Assembly (NCBI GenBank): GCA_022825675.1
Contig: JAJDWK010000046.1
Coordinates: forward strand, 154,263 to 218,262
DNA length: 64,000 nucleotides
Direction: 5' to 3'
DNA from: Anaerolineae bacterium
Lineage (GTDB): Bacteria; Chloroflexota; Anaerolineae; Aggregatilineales; Phototrophicaceae
Both the position numbers and the translations under genes were made by a program. Shown here in pieces: positions 27,616-38,654 of the stretch; within the stretch, counting starts at the first letter, position 1, and the number at the start of each line of letters is the position of its first letter. The notes beneath the pieces were generated by a model that worked only from the letters and a program-made list of their open reading frames with translations, was not told the origin of the DNA and made no database searches.

Positions 27616-28449
27616 TTACATGCCAACTGTGCCCGAGCGCACCGCCGGGTAAGAGCCCAGCATCTTGACAAAGGAAGTCAGATGCAGCAGTTGCGTCAGC
27701 AGCTCTTGACAGCGCGGCTCTTGCCAATGTCCTTCAAAATCCAGATAAAACAGCGGCTCCCAAGGGCGATTCCGCCGCGGGCGGGATTCCAGCTTGGTGA
27801 GGTTTAAGCCGCGCTTGGCAAACTCGCCCAGGCATTCATACAGCGCCGCGGGACGATGGCGGGTCGCAAATACTATCGATGTCTTGTTGTAGTCCGAAGG
27901 CAGCGGGTCGCCATTGCCCATCAACAAAAAGCGCGTGAAATTGAACTGCTCGTCTTCAATTTTTGTCGCCAGCGTATCCAAGCCATAAAGCTCGCCCGCC
28001 AAAGTTGTGGCGATAACGGCGATGCCCGGCTCGGGAGATTGCGCCAAATCCTGCGCTGCCCCCGCCGTATCGTACCAGCTGACGGGCTTGAGATTGTGCC
28101 GCTTGAGAAAGCGCTCGCACTGCAAAAGCGCCTGAGGATGCGAGCGCACTTGCTGAATATCTTCTAAGCTGGCGCCACGTTGCGCCAACAGCGCGTGATG
28201 CACATGCAAAATGACCTCCGCCTGTATGCGCAAGTCATGGTCGAGCAGCAGCTCATACGCGCCCGAGACCGAACCCGCCAACGCATTTTCCACCGGCAAA
28301 AGGCTGTAGTCGACGGCTTCTTCTTGCAAGGCGTCGAAGAGCTGGCTGAAATTTTGGCAGGGCACCGCTTCCACATCCTTGCCAAAATGCTGCCGGATGG
28401 CAATCTCTGAATTGGCGCCGGGAATGCCTTGATAGGCAACTTTTTTCAT
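27616..28449 (-). CDS. pheA: Prephenate dehydratase
   Basis: 277 residues from the ATG at 28449 (MKKVAYQGIPGANSE, as in PheA). Catalytic domain 1-180: SQLFDALQEEAVDYSLLPVENALAGSV, HHALLAQRG, RSHPQALLQC and FTRFLLM, holding the conserved Thr-Arg-Phe catalytic motif. The C-terminal ACT domain (about 195-275) with ESRP (phenylalanine binding) gives feedback inhibition. Makes phenylpyruvate for phenylalanine. Monofunctional: no chorismate mutase part. First gene of the pheA-asd operon. Confidence 0.95.
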   Translation of the reverse strand: MKKVAYQGIPGANSEIAIRQHFGKDVEAVPCQNFSQLFDALQEEAVDYSLLPVENALAGSVSGAYELLLDHDLRIQAEVILHVHHALLAQRGASLEDIQQVRSHPQALLQCERFLKRHNLKPVSWYDTAGAAQDLAQSPEPGIAVIATTLAGELYGLDTLATKIEDEQFNFTRFLLMGNGDPLPSDYNKTSIVFATRHRPAALYECLGEFAKRGLNLTKLESRPRRNRPWEPLFYLDFEGHWQEPRCQELLTQLLHLTSFVKMLGSYPAVRSGTVGM

Positions 28450-28603
28450 AGTTTGCCGCCCGCTTTGATACGCTCGGCGCATGATAATGAAGGCGAGCTT
28501 AATAGTGAAGTCTGGACTTTGCTCTTCAAAGCCGCTGCGACAGTTTTCGGCTAGATGCGTATACAATTGTGCAATGCCTATATGAATTTCCCGAGGACAT
28601 GCC

Positions 28604-29041
28604 ATGAATCAAGAACCGCGCTTTGACCCGCTGAAAGAAGTCCAAAATTTGGGCGAGCAAATCACCAAACATATCGAGAGAGGCATCCGCAGCGTTACCA
28701 GCGGGCAAGAACAGCTCCCGGTCGATATGTACGCAGCGGAAGGCAATCTTCACATCTGCACCGCCGCTATTGACGGGCTCGTCAAAGAGAGCATCGAAAT
28801 CAGCCTGGAGGCGAACGAACTGACGCTCTCGCTGCGGACGGAGCCGGAAGCGACGCCGACAACGGCGCGTTATTTCCTGCAAGAGCGGCGCTTCGGCACG
28901 GTAACGCGCACGGTAACGCTGTCTATCCCCGTGCGCGGGCACGAAGCGCGCGCCAAGGTGGATAATGGCGGGCGCTTGCGCATTACTTTGCCGGTTGACG
29001 ACAGCGCTTATGGCAACATCACAGTTACGCCTGTGGAATAA
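28604..29041 (+). CDS. Small heat shock protein (Hsp20/alpha-crystallin)
   Basis: 145 residues. The alpha-crystallin domain starts near 38 (LPVDMYAAEGNLHICTAAI) and ends with GRLRITLP, the usual G-x-L x-x-x-x-P end. An arm of about 35 residues lies in front. ATP-independent holdase chaperone. Divergent from pheA. I looked for a CIRCE element (TTAGCACTC-N9-GAGTGCTAA) upstream and found none. A TATACAAT sits about 45 bases before the start. Confidence 0.9.
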   Translation: MNQEPRFDPLKEVQNLGEQITKHIERGIRSVTSGQEQLPVDMYAAEGNLHICTAAIDGLVKESIEISLEANELTLSLRTEPEATPTTARYFLQERRFGTVTRTVTLSIPVRGHEARAKVDNGGRLRITLPVDDSAYGNITVTPVE

Positions 29042-29056
29042 AGCGGGCGGCAGCGT

Positions 29057-30100
29057 CTATTGCCCGAGCTTGCTGCGGGCGGCCGCCGCCTCAAAGTCAA
29101 ATTCGCGCAGCAGCGCGTCTTTGCGCTCTTCATCCAGGTAGGCAAGCTCGATAGCGCGCCGCGCCATGCTCACCAGGTCATCGACGCTCAAGCCGCAGGC
29201 TTCATGCGCCAGCACATAGTCGTCGACCAAGCTGGACTGATACAGCGCCGGCATGCCCGAGGCAAGCAGCACTTGCACTCCGCTATCGCGGAGCCGCTTA
29301 AGCGGGAAGTCCCGCGCTTGCTTAATCAGCCCCAGCCGCAGGGCGCGCTGCAAAGAGAGCAGCAGCGGGATGCCAGCTTCCTGCAATTGGCTTAGCAGCG
29401 TTTCGTCTTCGGCGATGCCCCAGGGGTCCGCCAAGCGGTCAGGCTGGAGCGCTTCCAGCGCCGCCATGACGCCTGCCCTGCCCAAGCCACTGCCCGCGTA
29501 CAAGATGCTTGTGGGCAACGCTTTCTTCTGGGCGGTGGCGAAAGCGCGGTGGAACTGTCCGATAGGCTGGGCGTCTTCTTGCCCCGTCAAGCCAAGGGCG
29601 ACAACATTGCCGGCGCGCCCCCTGGCGCCAGTTGCCCAGCGCGCGACATCATCGCCCGCGCGGGGTTTATCCCGCGGGATGCACAGCAGCCATGCCATGT
29701 CCACACCCCAGCCGCGCAGAGCGCGATCGCGCCCGTCATTAAGCGCGTCCAGCAGGGTTTCGAAGTTCATGTTGGCGCTGCCGATAAAATCTGATGGTGC
29801 CAGGGCGATTTCGGCATAACGCACATTCTGCTTGGAAAGAGCAACGCCGATATCGTAGACGGCGAGGGCAAAATCTTCTGGGTACATCAGCCAGCTGCCG
29901 GCGGCGCGCGCAATTTCGTCCAGGCGCTCATATTCAGGCGCATCCAGCAAAGCCAGCCATTGCTCAAAATCCTCGCTTGCTGCCGGGATTGCATTTTGAT
30001 TGGCAATCATCAACAGGCTTTCTTTGCGAAAAGCGCCCGTAAGCTGCAAGTTAAGATCCACCTTGGGGAGCGCCGCAAAAAACTCGCGAATCGTCATCAT
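29057..30100 (-). CDS. Adenosine deaminase-family pseudoenzyme (zinc ligands lost)
   Basis: 347 residues; clearly homologous to adenosine deaminase over its length, in the order of the barrel: FFAALPKVDLNLQLTGAF, NVRYAEIALAPSDF, VVALGLTGQE, TSILYAGSGLGRA, GIPLLLSLQRALRL and LRDSGVQVLLASGMPALY, then a C-terminal helical part like ADA. But the metal and catalytic sites are all changed: the usual H-V-H-L-E-G is N-L-Q-L-T-G, H-A-G-E is Y-A-G-S, and the D-D of S-D-D-P is absent. It cannot carry out zinc-dependent deamination as known; it may bind a nucleoside as a sensor or partner. It lies 67 bases downstream of pyrG and may be co-transcribed, which fits a nucleotide-related role. Confidence 0.85.
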   Translation of the reverse strand: MMTIREFFAALPKVDLNLQLTGAFRKESLLMIANQNAIPAASEDFEQWLALLDAPEYERLDEIARAAGSWLMYPEDFALAVYDIGVALSKQNVRYAEIALAPSDFIGSANMNFETLLDALNDGRDRALRGWGVDMAWLLCIPRDKPRAGDDVARWATGARGRAGNVVALGLTGQEDAQPIGQFHRAFATAQKKALPTSILYAGSGLGRAGVMAALEALQPDRLADPWGIAEDETLLSQLQEAGIPLLLSLQRALRLGLIKQARDFPLKRLRDSGVQVLLASGMPALYQSSLVDDYVLAHEACGLSVDDLVSMARRAIELAYLDEERKDALLREFDFEAAAARSKLGQ

Positions 30101-30167
30101 AATGTCCTCGTCATTGTATACGCGCCCTGGCGGGCGAGCCGCTGCCCCGCGCCGCAAGGGACAAGAA

Positions 30168-31829
<1,662 letters not shown>

Positions 31830-31995
31830 GCTTTTACTTCCAATCTACGCTCAAGTGTCATCATGCGCGGGCAGCCGCTGTACATGGCTTGCCAGCCGCT
31901 CTCAGCCTTCCCGCCTTGCAGCATGCCTATACAGGATAAACGGCGTTTATCTGGCTGGAAAAGATAAATCAGCATATTGCGCTTGGCTAGGATTC

Positions 31996-32023
31996 ATTAT
32001 ACTTGACCTGCGGCAATCGGCAA
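31996..32023 (-). promoter_or_regulatory. Likely pyrG promoter
   Basis: On the minus strand TTGCCG (32023-32018), 16-base spacer, TATAAT (32001-31996). It leaves a leader of about 160 bases before pyrG; I see no clear hairpin terminator or run of Cs near its start that would point to reiterative-transcription control. The rest of the 292-base interval between pyrG and the moxR-like gene holds no ORF. Confidence 0.55.
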
Positions 32024-32080
32024 GCGCCTCAATTTATGCTAAGCCAGCCGCGCCGAAACCGCTGATGCTTCGTATTCGTC

Positions 32081-32086
32081 TATACT
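32081..32086 (+). promoter_or_regulatory. Possible -10 box for the moxR-DUF58 operon
   Basis: TATACT at 32081-32086, 35 bases before the ATG of the moxR-like gene. No good -35 lies at 16-18 bases upstream. Confidence 0.35.
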
Positions 32087-32120
32087 TAGGCAGGTCCAAT
32101 GCGCGTGCGGACAGGAATTC

Positions 32121-33119
32121 ATGAGTAAACAATTCACAAGCTCCCGGCAGCAAACCCAGCCGCAGCCGAGCGCTGTCAGCGTCCAGGACATTACTGAGCG
32201 CATCGTCAGCAGCGTCGGCAAAGTCATCATGGGCAAGCAGAACGAAATCCGCCTGACGATATTGGGCATGTTGAGCCGCGGGCATATTTTGCTGGAGGAT
32301 ATCCCCGGCGTCGGCAAGACGATGATGGCGAAGTCGCTGGCGCTGGCGCTGGGCTGCAGCTTCAACCGCATCCAGTTCACGCCGGATATGCTGCCGTCAG
32401 ATATCACCGGGGTTTCGATCTTCAACCCCAAGACCCGCGAATTTGAATTTCGAGCGGGTCCCATTATGGCGCAGATTGTGCTGGCGGACGAGATCAACCG
32501 GGCGACGCCCAAAACACAATCGGCATTGCTGGAAGCGATGGAAGAAGGGCAGATGACCGTTGATGGCGTCACCTACCGCCTCAGCAATCCCTTCATAATC
32601 ATGGCGACTCAAAATCCTATCGAATATGAAGGCACCTTTCCCTTGCCGGAGGCGCAGCTCGATCGCTTCTTAATCCGCATTCAGATGGGTTATCCCCAGC
32701 CGCGGGACGAGCTGAAGGTGCTGGCATCGCAGCAGTATCAGCACCCAATCCTGCAGCTCAAGCAGGTTGTGCCGCTGCCAGAGCTGTTGGCGGCGCAGCA
32801 GGCAATCCGAGATGTCTATGTGGCGAATGAAGTGCAGCAATACATAATCAATTTGATAACCGCATCGCGGCGGCACCCGGATGTATATCTCGGCAGCAGC
32901 CCGCGCGGCTCGCTGGCGCTCTTCCGCACGGCGCAGGCGCGGGCGGCGATGAGCGGGCGGGATTTTGTGCTGCCGGATGATGTGAAGGCGCTGGCGGAAG
33001 TCACGCTGGCGCATCGCATCATTGTGGGACCCGCCGCGCGCCTCAATAGCATTAATGCCCGCACCATCGTAAATGACATCCTCAAAAGCACGCCTGTGCC
33101 CGGTTCATCAGCGCGTTAG
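32121..33119 (+). CDS. MoxR-family AAA+ ATPase
   Basis: 332 residues. Walker [11 protein letters not shown], Walker [10 protein letters not shown], sensor and arginine-finger segments ([21 protein letters not shown], with the ARF-type DRF), and the MoxR lid. Members act as chaperones that help mature proteins or complexes handled by a nearby DUF58 and von Willebrand factor A protein. It sits 6 bases before a DUF58 gene, the classic pair. No transglutaminase or vWA gene follows here. Confidence 0.93.
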   Translation: MSKQFTSSRQQTQPQPSAVSVQDITERIVSSVGKVIMGKQNEIRLTILGMLSRGHILLEDIPGVGKTMMAKSLALALGCSFNRIQFTPDMLPSDITGVSIFNPKTREFEFRAGPIMAQIVLADEINRATPKTQSALLEAMEEGQMTVDGVTYRLSNPFIIMATQNPIEYEGTFPLPEAQLDRFLIRIQMGYPQPRDELKVLASQQYQHPILQLKQVVPLPELLAAQQAIRDVYVANEVQQYIINLITASRRHPDVYLGSSPRGSLALFRTAQARAAMSGRDFVLPDDVKALAEVTLAHRIIVGPAARLNSINARTIVNDILKSTPVPGSSAR

Positions 33120-33125
33120 CCGCCC

Positions 33126-34379
33126 ATGCCCGGCCGTCGTAATGCGCTATACATTTTGACGATTGTCAGCCTGTTGGTTGGGCTCTTCACGGGGCGCGCC
33201 GAACTCTTCAGCATCGCGTATCTCGTCGGCGCCCTGCTGGCGGCTTCTCTGCTGTGGACTTGGCTTTCGCTGCGGGGCATCGCCATCCGCCGCAGCACAC
33301 GCGCGCGCCGCTCCCAAGTTGGGCGCGTATTCAAAGAGACTTTCAGCCTGCGTAAAACGGGCATTTTGCCCAAGCTCTGGCTGGAAATATATGACCATTC
33401 CACCCTGCCCGGGCATAATGCCAGCCATATCGTGCCGACAGTTTTGGGCGGGCGGGAATACAGTTGGGAAGCGCAGACCATCTGCAGCGCCCGCGGCGAA
33501 TTCCAACTGGGACCGATGACGGTGCTTAGCGGCGACCCGTTTGGCCTCTTCAACGCGCCGCGGCATATCGGCCTTACCGAACGCCTGGTTGTCTATCCGC
33601 TCACGATTGAATTGGAGCAGGTCAACCTGCCGGTTGGCTTCCTTTCTGGCGGCGAAGCCCAGCGGCAGCTCACGCATCAAGTTACCACAATCGCCAGCAG
33701 CATCCGCGATTATGTGCCCGGCGACAGCATGAACCGCATCCATTGGCGTTCCACTGCCCGCAGCGGCAACCTGATGGTAAAGGAATTTGAACTGGACCCG
33801 CTGGTAGATATTTGGCTGCTCTGCGATTTTTCGGCGGAATCCCTGGTGGAAGATACAAATGTCAAGCGCAGCGGGACGGCAGGCACGATTATCGCCAGCA
33901 GTAACCTTATCCCGCCGTCGACAGAAGAATATGCCGCTATCCTCGCCGCTTCTTTGGCGAAACATTTCCTGGAAGACGAGCGCATGGTCGGTTTCATCGC
34001 CTATACGCCGCAGCGGCAGCTCTTCCAGCCCGAGCGGGGCGGTCGCCAGCTTGCCCGCATTTTGGAAGCGCTGGCGATAGCGCGCAGCACCAGCAATCAT
34101 TCTCTGGCGGAATTGCTCTCGCTGGAGACGCATCAGTTCACGCGGGGGCGGACGCTGCTCGTCATCACAGCTTCCCGCGACCAAGCCTGGATAAGCGGAT
34201 TGCAAATCTTGCAAAGGCGTGGCGTGCGCCCAGTCTGCGTGTATATCGATGCCAATACTTTCAATCCGCGGCTGGATACAAGCGCCGTCCGCGGCATGGT
34301 ACAATTGGCGGGCATCCCGACTTTGACTGTCGGCAAAGACGATGACATCGCGCTCGCCCTCAAGCAGCGCCCGCAATAG
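33126..34379 (+). CDS. DUF58 protein, partner of the MoxR ATPase
   Basis: 417 residues. Two membrane helices near the N-terminus (LYILTIVSLLVGLFTGRA and AYLVGALLAASLLWTWL), then a large cytoplasmic part with the DUF58 core YVPGDSMNRIHWRSTARSG and MVKEFE. DUF58 proteins, with MoxR, are usually encoded next to transglutaminase-like membrane proteins, but not here. Function remains uncertain; cell-envelope assembly or protein maturation is the common view. Confidence 0.87.
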   Translation: MPGRRNALYILTIVSLLVGLFTGRAELFSIAYLVGALLAASLLWTWLSLRGIAIRRSTRARRSQVGRVFKETFSLRKTGILPKLWLEIYDHSTLPGHNASHIVPTVLGGREYSWEAQTICSARGEFQLGPMTVLSGDPFGLFNAPRHIGLTERLVVYPLTIELEQVNLPVGFLSGGEAQRQLTHQVTTIASSIRDYVPGDSMNRIHWRSTARSGNLMVKEFELDPLVDIWLLCDFSAESLVEDTNVKRSGTAGTIIASSNLIPPSTEEYAAILAASLAKHFLEDERMVGFIAYTPQRQLFQPERGGRQLARILEALAIARSTSNHSLAELLSLETHQFTRGRTLLVITASRDQAWISGLQILQRRGVRPVCVYIDANTFNPRLDTSAVRGMVQLAGIPTLTVGKDDDIALALKQRPQ

Positions 34380-34404
34380 GCATTAGTGGCAAGGAGACCT
34401 TGGC

Positions 34405-35550
34405 GTGAGAAACAGCTTCGACGCGATAGTGCTGGGCGCGGGCGCGATGGGCAGCGCCGCCGCCTATTACCTCAGCCAGCGGGGCGCGGCGGTGCTGCTG
34501 CTCGAACAATTTGAGCTGGATCATCAGCGCGGCAGCTCCTATGGCTATTCCCGCATCATTCGCTACTCCTATGATTTCCCGGAATATGTCGAGTTGGCGA
34601 AGGACAGCTTCCCGCTCTGGCGCCGCCTGCAGGAAGAGCTGGGCGAGACCCTGTATGTCAAAACTGGCGGCATCGATTTTGGTCCCGCAACCGACGCGAC
34701 CTTCCAGGCAACCGTGAGCGCTGTGCGCGCTTCGGCAATCGCGCATGAGCTGTTGGAGCCGGCGGAAGCGCAAAGGCGCTTCCCGCAATTTCGCTTCGCT
34801 GATGATTTCCAGGTGCTGCACCAGCCGGACAGCGGCTTCCTCAAGGCGTCGCGGGCGGTGCGCGGGCATATCCAACTGGCGCAGGCGCAGGGCGCAACCG
34901 TCATGGCGCGGACGGCAGTTGAAGCTATTGCCATGCGCGGCGACAGTGTGGCGGTCCAAACGCAAGCGGGAACTTTCTACGGCGGCAAGCTGATTGTAAC
35001 CGCCGGTGCCTGGTCGCGGCAGCTTTTGCAGCAGACTGGCATCGAGCTGCCGCTAGTGCCCCTGCGCTGCCAACTGAACTTCTTTGCCACCGGCGATATT
35101 GATATGTATCAGGCGGAGGCTTGCCCTGTTTGGATTGCGCATGTAGCCAGCCTCTTCCCGGAGACTGTCTACGGCATCCCGGCGCATGGGGGCAGCGGCT
35201 TCAAAGCCGCTTTCCATGGCGGGCCGCCAATCAGCGAGCTGGCGCGGGTAGATTATCAGCCGGGCGCGCGGGATGTCGATTCCCTGCGCGAGTTCTTAAG
35301 CGCGCATATCCCGGGCTTGGCGGCTGCGCCCGTTCAGGAGAGCCGCATCTGCCTTTATACCCGAACGCCAGACGAACATTTCATCGTCGATGCTCATCCC
35401 GAACACAGTCAGATCGCAATCGGCGCTGGCTTCAGCGGGCATGGCTTCAAATTCAGCACGACGATTGGCAAGATGCTCGCGGAAATCGCCTTGGACGGCG
35501 CTACCGAGCATAACAACCGACTCTTCAAAATTGAGCGCTTTATAGCGTAA
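34405..35550 (+). CDS. Sarcosine oxidase/N-methyltryptophan oxidase-like flavoenzyme
   Basis: 381 residues, GTG start with AAGGAGA before it. FAD-binding AIVLGAGAMGSAAAYYLSQRG at 8-28. The MSOX-type residues follow: GSSYGYSRIIRYSY early on, and SRICLYTRTPDEHF late, where the Cys before LYT is the usual covalent FAD attachment. GFSGHGFKFS near the C-terminus is also typical. Oxidises an N-methyl amino acid or similar amine, giving formaldehyde or imine and hydrogen peroxide; substrate unknown. Ends 11 bases into the convergent GNAT gene. Confidence 0.88.
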   Translation: MRNSFDAIVLGAGAMGSAAAYYLSQRGAAVLLLEQFELDHQRGSSYGYSRIIRYSYDFPEYVELAKDSFPLWRRLQEELGETLYVKTGGIDFGPATDATFQATVSAVRASAIAHELLEPAEAQRRFPQFRFADDFQVLHQPDSGFLKASRAVRGHIQLAQAQGATVMARTAVEAIAMRGDSVAVQTQAGTFYGGKLIVTAGAWSRQLLQQTGIELPLVPLRCQLNFFATGDIDMYQAEACPVWIAHVASLFPETVYGIPAHGGSGFKAAFHGGPPISELARVDYQPGARDVDSLREFLSAHIPGLAAAPVQESRICLYTRTPDEHFIVDAHPEHSQIAIGAGFSGHGFKFSTTIGKMLAEIALDGATEHNNRLFKIERFIA

Positions 35551-36220
35551 GCGACCACCAATGATAGTCGCCGAGCGCCTGAAAGCCATTGGCGCGCAGC
35601 AGTTCGGCAGCCTCGGCATGCCCATGCGGCAGGACAGTGCCGGTGAGCTCCGCCCCCTTCTGCCGCCGCAGAGCTTCCGCCGCGTCCAATGCCGGTTGCG
35701 ACAGGTTTCCTTCGAGCCAGATGCCGCTGTAGATAAGGGTCTCGACCGGGATGAGATGGGCGCTGCGCGCTGCTGATGGCGCGGAGGGCGCTGCAGAATC
35801 CCAGCATACATTTAAGCTGCCGACGCTTTGTGAGCGCGCCAGCCCCGCCCGCCGGCAGATTGCCTGCATGGGCGCATTCGAGGTTCTCACCAGCGCGCGC
35901 AGGTTTGCGGCTCCAAGGCGCTCGGCACGGATCACGGCGGCAGCCACCAGCGCGCTGCCGATGCCCATCCCGCGGGCGCTGGGCGCGACCGCCAGCAAAT
36001 CCAGCTCAAGGCGAGGCTCGCCCAGAGCATTTTTCGTCAAGAAGCTGTCGCAAAAGCCCAGGACTTCTCCTGCTGCCGCCGCCACGAGTGCGCGCTTCTG
36101 CGCCAGAATCCGCCGCAGGCGGGGGGAATCCAGCGCTATGGATGCCGCCAGCACGCTGTCGGCGATAGCTGCGATTGCCTCGGCGTCACGGGTGTCTGCA
36201 TAGCGGAGCGACGGTTTCAT
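35540..36220 (-). CDS. GNAT acetyltransferase
   Basis: 226 residues. The first 150 form a GNAT domain: LELDLLAVAPSARGMGIGSALVAAAV is motif A with the acetyl-CoA-binding R-G-x-G-x-G/A pattern, followed by LRALVRTSNAPMQAICRRAG (motif B). The last 70 residues (from about 155) look like a second, partial GNAT-like unit with AELLRANGFQALGDYHWWSL, whose helix and strand pattern resembles motif B. Substrate unknown. Divergent from the spermidine-synthase-like gene. Confidence 0.75.
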   Translation of the reverse strand: MKPSLRYADTRDAEAIAAIADSVLAASIALDSPRLRRILAQKRALVAAAAGEVLGFCDSFLTKNALGEPRLELDLLAVAPSARGMGIGSALVAAAVIRAERLGAANLRALVRTSNAPMQAICRRAGLARSQSVGSLNVCWDSAAPSAPSAARSAHLIPVETLIYSGIWLEGNLSQPALDAAEALRRQKGAELTGTVLPHGHAEAAELLRANGFQALGDYHWWSLTL

Positions 36221-36318
36221 TGATTTTTTGCTTTGGGCTGCACATAATGATGCTGCATTGTAGCAAAATCACGGGCGCTTCGGCGCAATCTCAAGATGCA
36301 AGCAAAGGGCAAAATGGG

Positions 36319-37899
36319 GTGAAGACAGCGTATCTCTATCTAATCGCCTTCGTCAGCGGCATGACCACCTTGGCGATTGAGCTTTCGGCTTCCCGCCTTT
36401 TGGGCAACATCTTCGGCAACAGCAATTTGGTCTGGGCGAATGTCATCGGCTTGATGCTGCTCTATCTTACCGTCGGCTATTTGCTTGGGGGGCGGCTGGC
36501 GGATCGCTTCCCGCGCGCCGAGGTCTTGCTGCAAATTATTCTGTGGGCGGCCTTCCTCAGCGCGTTGATCCCGCTCATCGCCCGCCCGATTATGTCGCGG
36601 GCGGCGCAAGCCGTTTTTGGGGCGGAAGCGGCGCTGGCGCTCGGCTCTTTTATCGTAATTTTGATTTTATTTTCCCTGCCCGTGACCCTGCTCGGCACGG
36701 TATCCCCTTTTGTGATACGGCTCGCCGTGACCGATGTCACGCGCAGTGGCACGGTCGCAGGCAAGGTCTATGCCATCAGTACGCTTGGCAGCTTGCTGGG
36801 CGCATTCTTGCCAGTGCTGGTGACAATCCCGCAGATTGGCACCGCCCGCAGCTTTCTTCTATTCGCTGGCATCCTGTTTTTCTGCGCCTTTGTCGGCTAT
36901 GCGCCCGGCTTCAAGCGCCGCTCGCTGCTTTATATTTGCATGCCGCTGCTCATCGGCTTGTTGGCGCAGCGCGCGCTGGCGGGTCCGCTGCGCCCCACAG
37001 AACGCGGCGCTCAGCTGCTGTATGAAAGCGAAAGCGCCTACAACTATATTCAAGTGCAGACGGATGAAGCTGGCTACCGCTATCTCTATCTCAACGAGGG
37101 GCAAGGGGTGCACAGCCAGTGGCACAAAGCCGAGATATTTTTCGGCGGCACCTGGGAGTATTTCCTCGCCGCGCCCTATTTTAATCAGCCGCCATTTGAC
37201 GCGCGCCAGGTTGATTCGCTGCTGGTGATAGGCTTGGCGGCGGGCACAATCCCGCGGCAGCATCTGGCGGTCTACCATGACATCGCCATTGATGGCATTG
37301 AGCTTGACCCCGAGCTCATACAAGTTGGTGCCGATTTCTTCGATATGAACGCGGAAAAAATGCCCGCCCTGCGCGCGATTGCGGGCGATGGGCGCTTTTC
37401 GCTGCGCCGGCTCCAGCGCCAATACAGCGTAATTGGCATTGACGCCTATCAGCCGCCCTATATCCCCTGGCATTTGACCACGGTCGAGTTTTTCGCCGAA
37501 GTCAAAGCCAAGCTCAGCGCTGACGGTGTTGTGGCGATAAATGTTGGGCGCACCGATACCGACCGCCGCCTCGTCGACGCCTTGTCCCAGACGCTTTTGC
37601 GCGTGTTCCCATCGGTGTACGCGCTGGATGTGCCGCGTTCCTTTAACACGATTCTGGTGGCAACCACGCAGCCAACCGCCGCCAGCAACCTGCGGGAAAA
37701 CAGCGCTTTACGCAGCGATGCGGCGGTGCCAGTTCTGTATGAGATACTGGCGCTGGCGGCGGATGCGCTGGTGCCGCTGGGCGAAAGCGATATCGTCTTC
37801 ACCGATGACCACGCGCCGGTAGAAAGCCTGGTGGATTCGATCGTGCTCAACTTTTTGCTGGCGGGGCGCGCTGATGAATTTCGGCGTATCAATGGCTGA
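36319..37899 (+). CDS. Fused membrane/spermidine synthase-like protein
   Basis: 526 residues from the GTG at 36319, which gives the family start (TAYLYLIAFVSGMTTLAIELSASRLLG) and has AAAGGG 9 bases before it. An ATG at 36247 would add 24 residues that do not look conserved. The first 230 residues carry about six or seven membrane helices of the MFS-like part. The C-terminal half resembles polyamine synthases: DGIELDPELIQ (binding of dcSAM/SAM), GDGRF and DAYQPPYIPWHLTTVEFF. Function of the fusion is not established; a polyamine aminopropyltransferase at the membrane is the best guess. Confidence 0.8.
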   Translation: MKTAYLYLIAFVSGMTTLAIELSASRLLGNIFGNSNLVWANVIGLMLLYLTVGYLLGGRLADRFPRAEVLLQIILWAAFLSALIPLIARPIMSRAAQAVFGAEAALALGSFIVILILFSLPVTLLGTVSPFVIRLAVTDVTRSGTVAGKVYAISTLGSLLGAFLPVLVTIPQIGTARSFLLFAGILFFCAFVGYAPGFKRRSLLYICMPLLIGLLAQRALAGPLRPTERGAQLLYESESAYNYIQVQTDEAGYRYLYLNEGQGVHSQWHKAEIFFGGTWEYFLAAPYFNQPPFDARQVDSLLVIGLAAGTIPRQHLAVYHDIAIDGIELDPELIQVGADFFDMNAEKMPALRAIAGDGRFSLRRLQRQYSVIGIDAYQPPYIPWHLTTVEFFAEVKAKLSADGVVAINVGRTDTDRRLVDALSQTLLRVFPSVYALDVPRSFNTILVATTQPTAASNLRENSALRSDAAVPVLYEILALAADALVPLGESDIVFTDDHAPVESLVDSIVLNFLLAGRADEFRRING

Positions 37900-38596
37900 G
37901 CGACGGCTGCCGCAGGCGGGGATTCGGCTGCTGTTCATGTTGGCAGTCCCGCTTTTTCTGGCGCTTGGCAGCAGCCGCCTGCTGCTCAGCCATGCCTTTC
38001 TGCGATTCGAATATCAGCGGGCGGGCTTCCCCGCCGACCCTTATGGCTTCACCCAGGCGGACCGCAATGCTTATGGCATGTACGCGATTGACTACATCTT
38101 TAATGGCGAGCCGATAGCCTTCCTGGCGCGCCTGCGCCTGCCGCGGGAGAAATGTTTTCCGCCGTCAGAGTCCGGGGATTGCGCGCTTTTCAGTCAAGCG
38201 GAATTAAGCCACATGCGCGATGTAAAAACGCTGATACGCCTCGCCTACAGCGCAGCGCTGGCATTGGCGCTGGTCGCGCTCGCGGCGCTGGGATTGAGCT
38301 ATAGATCACGCGCAACCCGGCGCGCGATTGCCAGCGGCTTGCGGCGCGGCAGCCGCCTCACGCTGGTCTTGATTTGCGCTGGCGGCGGCAGCGCGCTGCT
38401 CTCCTGGAATAGGGCATTTGACGCCTTTCACGAGCTGTTGTTCGCGGCGGGCACTTGGCGCTTCCCCTATTCAGACAGCTTGATTCGCCTGTATCCCGAG
38501 CAGATTTTTGTTGATGCCGCCCTCGGCATCGCCCTGCTCTGCTGCCTTGGGGCGCTGGGCATACATGCCATCGTTTCGCGCAGTCTAGAACTGTAG
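37874..38596 (+). CDS. TIGR01906/DUF1461 integral membrane protein
   Basis: 240 residues. Helices near 17-39, 120-146, 160-178 and 215-235, with a conserved-looking extracellular first loop (FEYQRAGFPADPYGF, HMRDVKTLI) typical of the DUF1461 family. The end of the upstream gene overlaps the start by 26 bases. An ATG at 37892 (8-base overlap) is an equal candidate. Family function unknown. Confidence 0.75.
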   Translation: MNFGVSMAERRLPQAGIRLLFMLAVPLFLALGSSRLLLSHAFLRFEYQRAGFPADPYGFTQADRNAYGMYAIDYIFNGEPIAFLARLRLPREKCFPPSESGDCALFSQAELSHMRDVKTLIRLAYSAALALALVALAALGLSYRSRATRRAIASGLRRGSRLTLVLICAGGGSALLSWNRAFDAFHELLFAAGTWRFPYSDSLIRLYPEQIFVDAALGIALLCCLGALGIHAIVSRSLEL

Positions 38597-38625
38597 GCTG
38601 AAGTTGCCTGCCGCGCCGCTTGGCA

Positions 38626-38654
38626 TTGCATTGGCAGAGCGAGGCTGATATACT
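38626..38654 (+). promoter_or_regulatory. Promoter of the deacetylase gene
   Basis: TTGCAT (38626-38631), 17-base spacer, TATACT (38649-38654). Leaves a leader of about 100 bases before the ATG at 38761. Confidence 0.6.

Noticed and set aside
28450..28603. CIRCE or HrcA site in front of the Hsp20 gene
   Set aside because: No TTAGCACTC-N9-GAGTGCTAA or close variant seen.
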